Assembly (NCBI GenBank): GCA_002900995.3
Contig: CM035305.1
Location: 620,001 to 684,000, forward strand
Reading direction: 5' to 3'
DNA length: 64,000 bases
DNA from: Ganoderma boninense
Lineage: Eukaryota; Basidiomycota; Agaricomycetes; Polyporales; Polyporaceae
This document shows positions 46,320-58,779 of the stretch, piece by piece (positions within the stretch are counted from its first letter, which is position 1; each line of letters begins with the position of its first letter). The notes under the pieces are model-generated. The model was not told the origin of the DNA and made no database searches. It worked only from the letters and a program-made list of their open reading frames with translations. A program made the translations under genes and the position numbers.

Positions 46320-46702
46320 CAGTGCTTTGCATATCAAACTGCAGTCGTTCCACGCGCAAAACCTGTTTGCTCGTATTTGTGCCGCCGACGGCTAACGGCT
46401 ACGGGATCCAAAGCCGGTCCTCCCGGAGAACAAGTACTTGACGGGCATTTCTTGTGGACAAAGCGTACTCCTCACTTCATTGTCGTCGGATTCAGATTAT
46501 ATTAGTATGACCCACCCCACTTCAATCCATAGCTTCCGACAGCAAACTGGGGCGAAGAACTCGTGCTGGCCGAGGGAGATGAGGGGTACCCGGTCTCGAA
46601 GCGGTCTCGACGGGGCAGGCAGGCGCTGACGGACGGCGTTGTAAACAGGGGCAAACAGCTCGACGCGCGAACGTCGACTGCAGTTTGATATGCAAAGCAC
46701 TG
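46320..46702. mobile_element. Tc1/mariner-like MITE (383 bp)
   Basis: The ends are a perfect 28-bp inverted repeat beginning CAGTGCTTTGCATATC; arms at 46320-46347 and 46675-46702. A TA dinucleotide abuts each end (46318-46319 and 46703-46704), the target duplication of Tc1/mariner transposases. The repeat continues imperfectly inward for about 50-80 bp on each side. There is no transposase frame inside, so it is a non-autonomous element. Confidence 0.75.
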
Positions 46703-46704
46703 TA

Positions 46705-48708
46705 AGTAGTACTGCGCGCGGAGAGCGGCCAGAGTGAAGACAATCGACGAAAAAAAACAGGCGACCAATGGGTCAATTAAGATGAACGGCATGCACAGGA
46801 TTTGCGATCAAAGATAGCCAACAACAGGAGGTAAGTAAGTATATGAATGCTTGCGAACCATAAAACAAGCATGCCATGTACTATTGATGATAATTAAACG
46901 CATAAAGTAGAGTAGAAAAAGTACACGTACCCTTCATACTAGCGCTAGCGATCCCATCAACATATTCCACCTTGAAAAAGCCAACACACAACACAGCCAG
47001 CCTGAAAATCGCGTGCAAGCAAGCAAGTGAGTACGGCATACTGTACACGCCTGCGATTCACGGAAGAGATCACACCCGGACGATGGGCGTGCATACTGTA
47101 TGTAATGTGCCGCGTCGATCCCGAGCCTGACTCCCGTCCATTAAGCTTAACTCATTAGCTCGCCCGGGTGCGGAACGCGAAAAATGCATTCAAGCAGCCC
47201 CGGAAGCCCCAATTTAACGCATATATGCAGATGTAGATGTACTTGCTGAATGATGAACATGAATCACGGAGCTCGCGGCTGCCCAGCGTGCGTGCGTGCC
47301 GAGAAAGGAAGAGCGGTTCCCGCACGGGGCGACGGCGAACTGCTGCCAGAGGTCACGGTAAAATGGAGCGAGGAATCGATCGCGGGGGGAGCGCGGCCCT
47401 CGCCAAAATCGTTCAACGTTTTCAATGTAGACGGTCGGGGCGACTTCCAATTTGGCGGAGCCGGGCTGGGAGGCGAGCGAAGAAGTCGAAGCCTGAGCGC
47501 TGGGCCCCGAAAACGGCGCAGTGTGGCCTTGGCCAGCGGTTTACATAGGAGACTGCGGGAACCGAGACGTCACCGCGTACGTGTACGCGAGGGTGGGGGC
47601 CCCCACACGTCGGCGTCACTTCGACGAGATGAAGTTGCCAACTTCGCGTCCAGGCTCCAGACTCCGTCCGCACCGCGTGTGCGGTGGGTGGATCGATGCG
47701 CGGGGCAGCCGCCAGGAACGCGCTCCCTGCGGGGCTCAGTTCATGGAATCTGGACAAATCATGAGCGGCATACGAATCGACACTCAGACTACTGCAGCCG
47801 AGGCGGTGATTGCGAGACCTGCGGCCTGCAGCCTGCAGGCAGGCGAGTATCGCATCTTCCTCCCGAGCACACGCACCTCCGAGTCCGAGTCCGAGTGCAT
47901 CAGGTGGGCCGCGCGCCGCGCCCGCGTGAACGTTAGCCACTTCTGTACCCGACCATCCTCCAACCGGGGTTTGGTCGTCGGACACTGGACAGGGCTCGAG
48001 CGGGCGTTCGCCGGGCGAGCTCGAGGCGTCGCCACGATGTGTGTGGCTGAAGAGGGGACAAAGAGAGCATTGAGCGGAGAGCCAATGCATATGGTGAAGG
48101 GCAAGAACGCACCTCGCACCTCGCTGCCCCACCCCACCCCACCAGGCCGCATATGGACATGCGAGCAGCTGCGCACCATTCGGCGGGAGAAGACATACGA
48201 CAGACGTCTTGATATCGCCGGCGCATGCGGGGGGGCCTCGTGTGTTGTATGTGGCTCGTCGTCGCTCGGGCCGGGGTTTGGGAGGTGCCAACGCCATGCA
48301 GAGAGGGAACAAAGGGTCGGTGATACAGTACAGCAACGCAAGCGCAAGCGAGAAGCTCGTTGGACGCCTGAACCCTGCAGCAACGGTGGCACGCTGGCAA
48401 TAGCAGTGGAAGTCGCAGTCGCAGCACAAGGGGCGACGGGGCCCGAAAAGGTGTCATGAGGCTCAGATCTGATCGCTACTCACCTCCTGATATAGGCGCC
48501 GTACTGCTGATTGCGGCGAGATAGCCTTCTGGAGTTCGTTGAGTGTTATGTAACTTGCCCCACTCCATTACGGTTCAATTTATCCATCCTTTAACATTGC
48601 GTACTAGCTTCGACGGAGTAGTCCCTCCGGAACGCCTCACTGGCACTGGCACATCGCGTGTCTTAATAGCGCGAGCGTCCGTCACGGCCCGGGTCCGACG
48701 ATCCCCTC
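46705..48708. other. 2-kb gene-poor region
   Basis: Contains overlapping long frames on both strands (47422-48429 minus, 335 codons; 47521-48459 plus, 312 codons) in GC-rich DNA without recognisable domains or splice-consistent continuation. I treat them as chance frames. It also holds the 3' flank of the secreted-protein gene. Confidence 0.4.
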
Positions 48709-49830
48709 CTAAAGCACGACCAGAGCCCCGCAAACGACGCTCCCCACCGCCGCCGCAATCCCCCCCTTCAGCAGGACCGCGGGAAGTGCCGCCGCGTGCC
48801 TGGGCCCGGCGTCGCTGCGGACACGGACACGGACACGGAGTCAGTCAATCGCAACCTCGGCAAACGCAACGACGGGGCACCCAGTAGGGAGTAGCACTCA
48901 CTTGACCTTCGGCGCGGCGGTGAACGCGATGCCCGCGAACGTCGTCGGGAACGCGCTTGGGGCCGTGCCGGTCGCGACGGTGAGCGCGGAGCCCCCGACC
49001 GAGGACACGATCACGCGCGGGACCGCGTTTGACTCTGCGAACGCGGTGGGAGCGTTAACTGGCATGCAGATGCACCTATCTTATAGGAGAGCAGGGAGGA
49101 CGTACCCTGGATGTAGACGGAGAGCTGCTGCGTGTTCGTGCCGACCGCGGCCGTCGCCTGGGCCAGGACCATCGCCGCTGGGGTTGCGGTTCGCACACAT
49201 AAGTACGGAATCTGGGCCTATGTGACGGGCGGCGCACCTTCGAGATCCAGAACGGTCCCAGTGCCAACTGGGCGCGGCGTTAGCATCGATATCCGGGTGT
49301 ATGTGGGGAGCAAGAGCAAGTGTCGAGTACATCGCACTCGGAGGGTAAGCACGTACCGATCGACGCCACGGCGGACGAGCTTGCCTGAATGAACGAGATG
49401 GCCTTTGTCGGGTCGATGGTCTGACCTGTGGTCTGCGAGGGGTCTGGGACGGCAAAGGTGTTACGATTGCAGTCGAGCTCCGAGGAAGGAATTCGACGCA
49501 CTGATGGGGAAGCCGATGCTGGCTAGTGCGGTGGCGTTCGTGGCATTGAGGTTTCCGACTAGCAGACACCTCGGCGTTTAGTACCGGATAATACTAATAG
49601 GGTGTGGCATGATGGATATGCTACTCACAGCCCGGGATGGCGATAGCTGTTATGGAAGAACGCGGTAAATTAGCGATACTGGCAGCAGACGAGGATGAGG
49701 ACGAGCGCTCACTTTCGTTGTTGCCGACGCGCTTGGCCAGGTTGACCACCGGCAGCGGCGAGGCGCGGACTTGGACTCCGACGGAGAGGAAGGCGAGAGC
49801 AAAAGTGGCGACTGCCTTGAAGAACATCAT
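48709..49830 (-). CDS. Small secreted, probably GPI-anchored cell-surface protein of unknown function
   Basis: Nine or so very small exons join in one frame to about 190 residues. The N-terminus MMFFKAVATFALAFLSVGVQ is a signal peptide with likely cleavage after VRAS; the body is Ala/Ser/Thr-rich (GNLNATNATALASIGFPI, TIDPTKAISFIQASSSAVAS, MVLAQATAAVGTNTQQLSVY, VPRVIVSSVGGSALTVATGT) with two Asn-x-Thr glycosylation sites; the C-terminus is a hydrophobic stretch (LKGGIAAAVGSVVCGALVVL) running to the stop, as in GPI-anchor signals. All introns are GT-AG; the last (about 48899-48822) contains a (GGACAC)n run. No domain is recognised; few cysteines, so it is not a hydrophobin or a typical effector. 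An 11-G run (11 C on the coding strand) lies just upstream of the start. Confidence 0.72.
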
Positions 49831-51509
49831 ACTTAAAATCACCAATAAAAAGCAGCACCGGGCTGTCGGACGAAACGGAAGATTGCGGGGGGGGGGGATA
49901 GAAGGGGTCGAGAGGTCGTCCGGCGAGGGGCAGAAAGAAATGAGGCGTATGTTTGGTGAAAGGTGCCTTTAGAGCACAGTATTGCTGCCGGACTCTGTGC
50001 ACGGTGGCATAGCCGGCACTACTAGCGCGAAGTTTGAGCGATGGGGCTTTGCATGGCGATGTGGGCAACGACAGTTTGCCGCCATTCTTAGGACAGACCG
50101 CAGTGGTCGGGGGCTCAGCATCACGGTCCTTGTCCTCTGCCAATGGTTTACCTGCAGAGAGAACGCATGAGCCCGCGAATTCGTTGGCTATATGCGCGTG
50201 AGGAGAGCCCACCTGCAGTGCTGGTGGTGTGAATCCAGACTTGTCAGTATGTCCATGTCGCAGAGGGAATCTTGAATACGGAGGCCCAGCCAACTGCTGA
50301 ATAGAGCACATCGCCACAGAAACCGGAAACTTTATGTCCTGGGAATACCATCAAGGCCGTGGCGCTATTTTGGTGATGTTCAAGCCTGTGATCCCAACGC
50401 GTATAATCCCACAGCGCCATGACGGGACCAGTGCATCCAAACCCCAACACGTCCGTCAATCCTCTCTCAAGGCATGTCGGATGCAGACAGGTAGCATTAC
50501 TGTAAGCAGATGCCAACGTCCGACGATCAACATCCAAAACAAAACAATATGGCAGAGTTGTGTACTGTACGCTCAGATCCCAGTACCGTCCTGCACGATC
50601 ATGATCTGAAGCACAGCCAGCCGTCAGCGCAAGCGTAGATGACAGATTCCCATATCCGGTTTCGCCGACGTACCTAGTTCCTAGTTGCACATCCCATCCC
50701 CATCCGAAAAGTTGTACAGTACTCCCACCGCCGGGACACACACGTCCTACGAACGGCCGGGAGCAGTGACGCTGTTGAAAGTGTAAGCGGGCGCACGCGG
50801 TACAAATCCGCGCTCGCAATCGACGGCGGCACTGTGCACTGCACATGTTCCTTTGCGTGCTCCATTCCCATCGCTCCACTCCCAGTCCGGCTTCCAATCT
50901 GAGCCTATCGGACCGCCCGGACTCGGGACTTGCAGCACGCTCAGGCTGCGAGCGTCCTGGATATCGTAAGTATTAAAGCCAGATCGTCCAAGCTGCGAGC
51001 CGCAAGCTGCGAACGCCGTCGGAGCTACAGCACATCACTTGTGGCCTGTTCGAACGCTTCGCAGTTCGTCCAACCGGCGAGGCACGAATGCAACGCGCAG
51101 CACGTGCGAGTCCTCCAGCGTCACGGTCGCCACGACGTCACCACCACCACCACGAACGCCGCCGCCGGGATGACGACCCCGAGCGACCATGGCCAGATAG
51201 CGTTGGAGTTCGTTCTCACCCTCAGGATCTGAGCAGCGCTGCCAATCACGCCTGGGCTGGCCTATGTACGTACGTACGATGGCGACCGTGTGCGCAGATC
51301 ATCATTATCTGCGCGGCGCGACGCGTACACCGTATACGGTATACCGTATGCGTCGGCGGGGGCCGCGCACCTGCGCACCTGCCTAACAAGCTCTGTCAGT
51401 CGCCTTCGAAACGCCCGCCGCGGCGCACAGAACCAGAAGCAGAACGCGTCGAAGCACGAAGGCGAAATGGAAGAGGAAAGGGAAAAGATGCGACGCAGCA
51501 CGCACAGCG

Positions 51510-51529
51510 TTCTGTTCTGTTCTGTTCTG
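51510..51529. repeat. Pentanucleotide microsatellite TTCTG x4
   Basis: Four uninterrupted copies in non-coding DNA. Confidence 0.8.
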
Positions 51530-52840
51530 TGACTTCTGTTCGTGGGCGCGCAGTGCGCACATCCGGAATCGGAACAGCCCAAGCCCAAGTCCAAGCCGGC
51601 GGAGGCAGAATGACAGAGGAGTGCGCAGGAGAAGAAGGACGAGATCACGAGTAACGTCAGTGAATGCTGGAACTTACTTATCCCGGATCCCCAATTCCCA
51701 GCCTCGCCATTGGCACGTCTCGTCCGAATCTCGAGGCCAATCAGGCCCACTCCGACCCCCCCCCCCAAGCGCGAGACGCGAGACCCTACAGTGCATTGAC
51801 CGGCCGCAGGGTGCAGGACTCAGGGCTCAGGGATAGGGAGGATCAGCGGGAGCCCATCGCGGAAATCGATGCGGGGTATGTGGGGGACGTCGCCCGCCCA
51901 TTGCCAGAGGGGGACTGTGCGGATTCCGGGTCCCAACTTCCCGGGATTCGGGAACATCCTGCAAAGCCTAAGAGATTTGGGGGGGAGGTGAGCGCGATGA
52001 CATTGGCTCAGATTTTGGAGCGACTGGGAAACGCGTGCGTACTGTCACGGTGACCCGCGAGCAAAGTCCTACGACCCGTATCTCCTTGGTCGACGACGAG
52101 GTCCGACGTCGTGGATGCCCTCTCTCCTGCTGTAATTCGTCGGCCTTCTGCCCGACTCCACGAACGAGAACCCAGATGATGTGCATGTGCATGTGATGGC
52201 GGAAGACAGGAGAAGGCTGCGAGATGGTTCCAGCGTTCGGTGATGGGGTAATCCAGAGGGCTGAGAGGCCGCGGCGGCTTGTCCTGTAATCTGCTTGAGC
52301 CTTGAGAAAGCTAGTCAGTCACTGGTCAGCTCCCGCCGCCGGGACGTCGGAGGATTCAGAATTAGCCCCGCTGCCGCAGACGGTTACTCAGACGACGGCG
52401 CACCCACGAGCTACGGGCGACATCGGACAGTGTATTCTGGACTCTGGAGGGAAGAGAATCCTGGGAGATATGACGGCATCGCAGCCAGGACCCTCTTCAC
52501 AGCGCGCCACGAAACATACTTACGGCGCACGAGACAATAATGGACCGGCTTCGCGAGTGCGTCACGGGAGTCGTCGCGAGAGGAACTCAAAACACCTGCA
52601 GACGCAGACGCAGACGCGGAGGCGCGCGTTCCCGCAGTGCACAGCCTTACGGCGAAAAAATGTGCAAGAATCAAAGGTCTGCACGACGCACCCCGATAAG
52701 GCAACTCGTGCGTAGTTCGCCGCGCGCTCCCAGGCGCGCGAGTCGCAAGGCTTTCTCAGACTCTGCCGGGACCGCATACGGCATGCCAGCCATATGGGCC
52801 CCAGGCCACATGTACGCCACACGCCCCCCGCGCGTTGTCG

Positions 52841-52860
52841 TTGTCATTGTCATTGTCATT
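52841..52860. repeat. Hexanucleotide microsatellite TTGTCA x3
   Basis: Three full copies followed by a partial copy, non-coding. Confidence 0.75.
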
Positions 52861-55036
52861 GATCTGGCGCGGGTGGGTGCCTTAACTTTACAAGCTTTCA
52901 TTTGCCCCCCCGGGCCCCCTTCTCGTTTCTTTTCTCTCTCTCGCCACGCCGCAGGCACAAGTTGGAGGCTGAGCCTCGCGACGCGCCTCGAGATGATGCC
53001 CCCAGTCGCCCGCGTATACTGCCTCCGAGCCCGACGAGAAACAGACACAGGCCACAGACGGCCCGGAAAGACGTCAAGACGTCGAGAGCCAAGGCACACT
53101 GGGACAGTACCCGAGCCCGAGATCCCAGCGCGCGGGCCCGCTCCTGTCATGCCAGTGTCACGGTGGCCATCCTGAGGCCTGAAGCCTGAAGGGCCCGTCT
53201 TCGCGCATCGATCCCCAAGAACCCGGCCGGACAAGAACAAGAACAAGAACTTGGCGAAGGTGCTTCGCATGCGCATGCCGTAAGTCGCGGGGGGGCACGA
53301 GCTCTGGGACGCCGAAACGCGTACGCCGCCGCCACACAACGCGTCCGCGCACTGGGGGTTGGGGGGGAGAGGGCACGTCGACCGTCGAACGCTCGATGTC
53401 AACCCTAACGCCTCCCCAGCCTCCAGAACTCCCGCATCAGATCCTGGCAGGGTGAGTACGCGGCGTGGCGTCCGGCGTGCTCTCGAAGGAACCGCGGTCA
53501 CGCAGCAGCCCGGTGTAGGGAGCAAGCAGCAAGTAACGAGCGCAAAAAGATGACCATTCCGACGACGCACGTAGGAGCGCGGCGTCCTGTCCAACCAACC
53601 TATCACGTACAGCAGTAAGCACTAAGCAGCAAGCAAATACCAACGAGCGACAGCGGCGTGAACGAGCGGCTGGAGCAGACTGAGTCTGCGGGTGCGACAC
53701 CTGGGTCCTAAACGAGGGACGGATTCTGGTTCTCTTCTTCTTCACCTCCCTCACCTTCCCCTCTCCTCATCCTCACCTGTTCTCACCAGCCCCTACCCAC
53801 GCGACACGATACGAACGGCGAACGCACGCCTCCTCTCCTCTCCTCCCCTTCCAGCCTGACGACAGCGTCCCCGCTCCCAGTCCCACTCCACATCCCCGTT
53901 CCCCCGCTCCTCCACGAACCACGACGACGGTGATTAGGGGCCACCCAGCAACAACTCGTCACCGGGTAGTAGTGCGTCGTAGGGTAAACATTACGCGCGC
54001 GCTGCGACGACGCGACGCGAGGGCTGATAGGATACTGCATGTCGTCTGTCGAATTCCGAATTTTGTAAACGTCGAAGTTGAAAAGCGCGGGCGTCGGACC
54101 CGCGCCTAGGCCTAGGGAAGGGGAAGTATGATACGGGACGTCCACGGCCACGGCCACGGCAACGGGCGGGACGCAGCGGACGCGGACGCGTGCGTGGGAC
54201 CTGTGCGTCCAGGTGGGGGGCCGCGCCAAGGACGAGGACGAGGGAACGCCGGGGGCGCCGCGGACGATTACGGAGGGTGAATAGCGAATAGAAGGGGCGA
54301 GCGCGCGAGCGGAGTTGCGGGACGGGAATCAGGAGGGAGCTGGGGAGGGGGGGTGAGCGGAGAGGCCGGGAATCGAGAATCGCGAATCGAATGTCGAGAG
54401 AAGCCCGAAGGGGGAGAGAGGGGGTGGGGAGTGATGTTCGATTAGGCGTTCTGATGTCGAGCGTAGGGATAAATAGCAATGCGTTCTGTTTTCTTTCGAC
54501 GGAGAACGAGGACAGAGAACAGAGGACGTGGCGTTCCGCGACGCGTCGGGTTGAGGACGACGCGCGCGCGTCTGTGTGTGACTAGGAACGGAACGCGGAG
54601 CGCGGGCAGGCGGGCTAGCTGGAGGGAAACGTGCGACCTAAACAAGATATATGCATGGAATAGATTAAGGTATCACCGTAAAAAAAAAATGGGGCAAGCC
54701 AAGCATAGTCGCAAGCAAAAGGGGCGGTGACGGTGCGCGGGGGCACGAAAGCGAAGGTCATGAGTTGGTCGTGATTTTTCTGGCGAACGTGACAGTGTGG
54801 AGAAGATGGATGGATGGATGGATACAGATAGAGCACAGTTGCGATGCAGGAATGCGGACGTGGGACATGCATGTGGAGGGGAGAGACGATGACTCGGGAT
54901 GGGGTGAATGTCCGCTTCGGGCACAACGTTGTACAATGTACAATCGGCGAGAACGAGAAGATTAAGCGCGCCCGGTTGAGAAGCGGGGGGGCGCGCGTGG
55001 AATAAGGCAGAGTATCCTAAAATGCGTGCTCAGATG

Positions 55037-56606
55037 TCAGTTCGTGGGGTTTTTCATCACAGCGCGTGAGGCCATGTAGAGGATGTTGTCGAACGACCGC
55101 GTGCGGGGATACGACGTGGACGGGACAGGGTCGCCGCGCTGCAGGCCAAAAAAAAAAAAAAAGGAAAGGCAACGTGTTCGGTCAGCGATGCGCCCGCGAC
55201 CAAGACAGAAGCCGGAGCCGTGTACGTACAGTCATGAGGCGGAACGCCGGGATGTCGTGCGCCTGGCGGAGCTCGACGCCCTTGACCGCGCACGCGATCC
55301 GCAGGTTGGCGAGCTGGGGGTGCCGTTCTCCGCCGTGCCAGATCTGGATCGTCACCGCGCGGAGGTCGTCGCTCTTCTTGATCGCCTGGATGACCGGCTG
55401 CAGCGGGGTGTCGGCATCGACGCCAAGCGCGAGGTGCTGGAGGCCGTGCGGCAGGCTCTTGTACAGCATCGGGGCCGCCCAGGCACTCTCGATCTTGAGC
55501 TCGCGAAGCTCGGTGCACTGCAGGACCGCCGCAGCACCCTCGTGCGTCCCACATGCCGGGAGGGACAAGGACTCCAGCACGGCCCCGTGCTCGGATACCA
55601 GATATTCGAGCATATCTGGCGCCGGCTCCCTCGCGAGGTCGAGCACGCGGAGGGACTCGGTCGAGTTGTGGAGGAGCCACTGCATGAACTCGACTGAGGG
55701 CGAGGCCTGGAAGTTGGTGCGGAGCTCGCGAAGCGCGCATGGGAAGGGGACAACGGTCTCGCTAGGAAGACGAGGGGTGGTGCCGCTGATGTCGAGGGAA
55801 GTCAGGGACGGCCAGACATCGAGAAGCTGGATGAGGGAGTCGCTGTTGTCGGACCAGTTGCTGAACTGGAGCGCTGAGATCTGGGGTCCAGCCCGGAGGA
55901 TTGCCAGCGTCTTCTCCTCGAAGGACGGCACGAAGCGCTTCATGCGGGCCTCGTCCGGAGAGCCAATGATGTCGAGGCCGGGGACGCCTTCGCCGTAGAG
56001 CGCGACGCTGAGCTCGTAGAGGTTCGGGCAGAAGGAGACGGCACGTGCGAACGACTTGTGGGAAAGGCGGTAGGGCTGGTTCTGGTCGAGGACGACCTTC
56101 ATCCGAACGACGGCGTCACCGAGCATGCACCCGCGGGGAGTTGAACGATCAACAGCCCGCTGGAATGCAATGTATGCGGTTTGGGACGAGAGGGTGACGT
56201 TGCGGAAGAGGAGCTTCTGGGCGACGGTGGACCAGCTCTTGCAGACGAGGGCGGCGTTCTTGAGAAGCGCGTTGTACTGCGCAACTTCTTGGTCATCATA
56301 GGCGGCCTCGAGGATGGTCATGGCGATCTCGATGGGGACGGGGAGAGATGGAGGCTTGGGAGAGCGGGAGATGGGCTTCTTGGGAGCGTAAGCGGTCGTG
56401 AGGTCAACTTCGACATCGTGCTGGGTGGACGTGGCCTGGGAAGGGAGAGTGAGTACAGGGAAAGAACATAAGGACTGACGCGGTATGGGAGCCAGATAAC
56501 GCGCATTCAACCATCTCCCACTGACGCTGCCCCTTGCTCCTGCCGGCCAGAGAAGATGAGGAGGACGTACCGGGGCAAAAGGCCAGATGAATCCAAGGTA
56601 ACCCAT
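55037..56606 (-). CDS. F-box-like protein with leucine-rich C-terminus
   Basis: Three exons: 56606-56571, 56435-55230 and 55138-55037, 447 residues, all junctions GT-AG and phase 0. After MGYLGFIWPFAP and a basic/Pro linker, residues near 45-95 (LPVPIEIAMTILEAAYDDQE, LKNAALVCKSWSTVAQKLLF) match the F-box-like helix bundle that recruits Skp1 in SCF ubiquitin ligases. The remainder has irregular leucine-rich segments (PSLTSLDISGTTPRLPS, SLRVLDLAREPAPDMLEYL, GLQHLALGVDADTPL), as in the many Agaricomycete F-box proteins. Target unknown. The open frame extends upstream to 57218 without introns, but the chosen ATG lies about 100 nt below a TATA box and gives a conserved-looking start. The last intron contains a run of about 15 T on the coding strand. 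Confidence 0.82.
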
Positions 56607-56710
56607 GGTTGATAGCAGACCTGTTCTGACGAAGGGGGAGGACTGCAGGGGATACAGGGATGTCGGGGACGTGCACGGGAAGGGTCGTAAAAGTCGTAAG
56701 GAGAGGGGGC

Positions 56711-56720
56711 GGGTATATAT
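56711..56720 (-). promoter_or_regulatory. TATA box of the F-box-like gene
   Basis: TATATATA core about 105-115 nt upstream of the ATG at 56606 on the coding strand; it supports that start over the longer upstream frame. Confidence 0.5.
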
Positions 56721-58760
56721 AAGAGGACGGCATGGGGATTTATATTGTGAGGAGGGAGGAGGAGAGCGAGACGCCTTCCGAGCCCGAGTCCTGTCCGCCC
56801 ACGCCAGCCGGGCGTCTCCTCGGCCTTCAGCCAATCGACGATTGGATCTCGTATCCTCCGACCTGCCCAATCTGGAATACCGCGCCCGGCAGGCACCGGA
56901 CGCCCCTGCAAAGCCTAAAATATTATTTGCCTCCGTATCCAGTACCAGCGCACCGCGAGCCCGACCCAGCCGCCCCGCGAGCATGGCGCCCCGCTGACGG
57001 TGCTCAGCTGCCCGTGGATGCCAGTGTGCTCTTCCTTCTGCCTCTCGCCGCCAGTCCATTCGGAACGCCGTGGCCACACCGTCCGCCGCGTCGCCGGGAC
57101 GCCATCTGCATGTCTCGGCTCCCCAAAAAGTAAGATGAACAAAAGACGTCCGCGCCAAGCGGCCCGCATCCCTGCAGGTGGGAGGAAAGGCGGGAGATCT
57201 AGCGGGAGATCCGATCATACGTGGAAACGCCTTGGTCTCGCGAGTCGCAGATGTTTTCCCAGATGCGCGAGCTCGATGTGGTGAACAAAAACATTACGCA
57301 GCCCGCGCCCCGCCCATGCTCCCTTCGATCCGTCGCGCCTCCCCGCACAAGACAGAGACAACAATAAACCTGCATCACCCGCCCTCCGCGCGTCGTCGCC
57401 CCTGCGCCCCCGCTTTCCCACCCTCTCCCAGAAGAGGCATAACCTCCTGCATGCTTCCAAACCCGTCAATGACTCCTTGCCTTGCATCTCCATCCATCCA
57501 TCTCGCGCACAGATTCGGAACGCGCCAATTGTGTTTCCCCACAGCCCCGTCGCGACGTCGACGCGGTTCGGACCTCGGAGACCCGACGAATCCTCGTACT
57601 TACGCGTCCACGTAACCGCGCCCCCGTGTCTTCCCGCAACCCAAGCGACTGCCATGCCCGCCGGCCGCGCGCAAGCGTGCTGCGTGCCCAGTGGAGCCCT
57701 CTCTACAGAGCCCGGCGGATCCTAGTAGTAGTACCTGCGACGCGCCGCGACGTGGTCCCGTTCATTCCATGCCCACCAAGACATTCAAGCCCAGTTCAAT
57801 CGCAACATTCACCATTCAATGCTGTATTCATCACTTGTCGCAGTGCCTCCGGCCGCGAGCCAGGGCTGGCGATCTGACGACGAAACGCGCGACACGCTCA
57901 GGGAGATGATTTGCACCGCGGGGGTCAACCGGCCACACCCCTGCGTTTCAGGTTGTCGCAATATTGAACGGTTCCCACATCCATATATGATACAGGCCCT
58001 CCCGCGCAACCGTCGCCCGGCCCCAATTCCAGCTGCATTCAACTAGTCATTCAGTAAGTTATTGCCATTCAGCCACAGCGACAGAGGAGGAGGACCCTTG
58101 GGGTGGACCCTGCGCGCGAGACCAGACCATATGCATGGCCATTGGCGAGCCGCAGCCCTCCCTGCGCACCGATCCCGAGCCCCGACGCCCTGTCCAGCGT
58201 TCTCGGCGACTCTGGGGGGTGGGCGGGTGATGCGCACGGCGTGGCCCCGCGTATCACACTATCAGCCCGGCACCCTCCTCACGGGCGCAGGCTTGGGAGG
58301 CCTGACTCACCGTGACGTATCCCTGGCAGTTTGCAGCTATGCGGCCACACAAGCGACGGCGGGGGAACCTCGCTTCTTCGAGTTCTGTGCAGGTCTTCTC
58401 CATTGCGCGCGCGTCTGACTCGGTATCGCCCCAGCACGCAACGCTGCAGCACCCACAAACGGTATGGCTTGTCGTCGCACGCGCGAAGCGTGCCGGCGGC
58501 CTTAGGGGGGCGATGGCGGAATCCAGATGCGCGTCGACGGGCGTCGCCCTCGCTTGTGCGCGACGCGACGCGACCCCAAACACACTCGGGCTCAGTCTCC
58601 AACGCGGCCTTGCCGACGCCTCGGTGCGTCAGGGTGACCCTTTCCGGGAAGCACGTCGCGTCGCGTCGCATCGCATCCCGACGCGCCGACGGACAGCTTA
58701 CGGTGATGGCGATGGCGATTCATCGGAGTCGGGCGTTCGGGCGTTCCCACCCCGGCTCCT

Positions 58761-58779
58761 CGTCGTCGTCGTCGTCGTC
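58761..58779. repeat. Trinucleotide microsatellite CGT
   Basis: Six uninterrupted CGT units, non-coding. Confidence 0.8.

Larger units (their letters stand above)
49831..55036. other. 5.2-kb gene-poor region
   Basis: No supported gene. It holds many short tandem repeats (for example 51510-51529, 52841-52860, 53233-53250, 54806-54821), a palindromic CGTATACGGTATACCGTATG near 51329-51348 and GC-rich DNA with chance frames such as 50244-50897 minus. It includes the promoter of the secreted-protein gene on the left and the 3' flank of the F-box gene on the right. Confidence 0.4.

Noticed and set aside
47422..48429. 335-codon open frame (minus)
   Set aside because: No domain, odd composition rich in Pro/Cys/Arg, overlapped by an equally long antisense frame; typical of GC-rich chance frames.
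50244..50897. 217-codon open frame (minus), Cys-containing
   Set aside because: No recognisable family, no signal peptide or splice continuation; treated as chance.
55182..57218. 678-codon frame as the F-box gene start
   Set aside because: The upstream part reads through the first intron and the promoter TATA box; ATG at 56606 with a GT-AG intron gives a better model.
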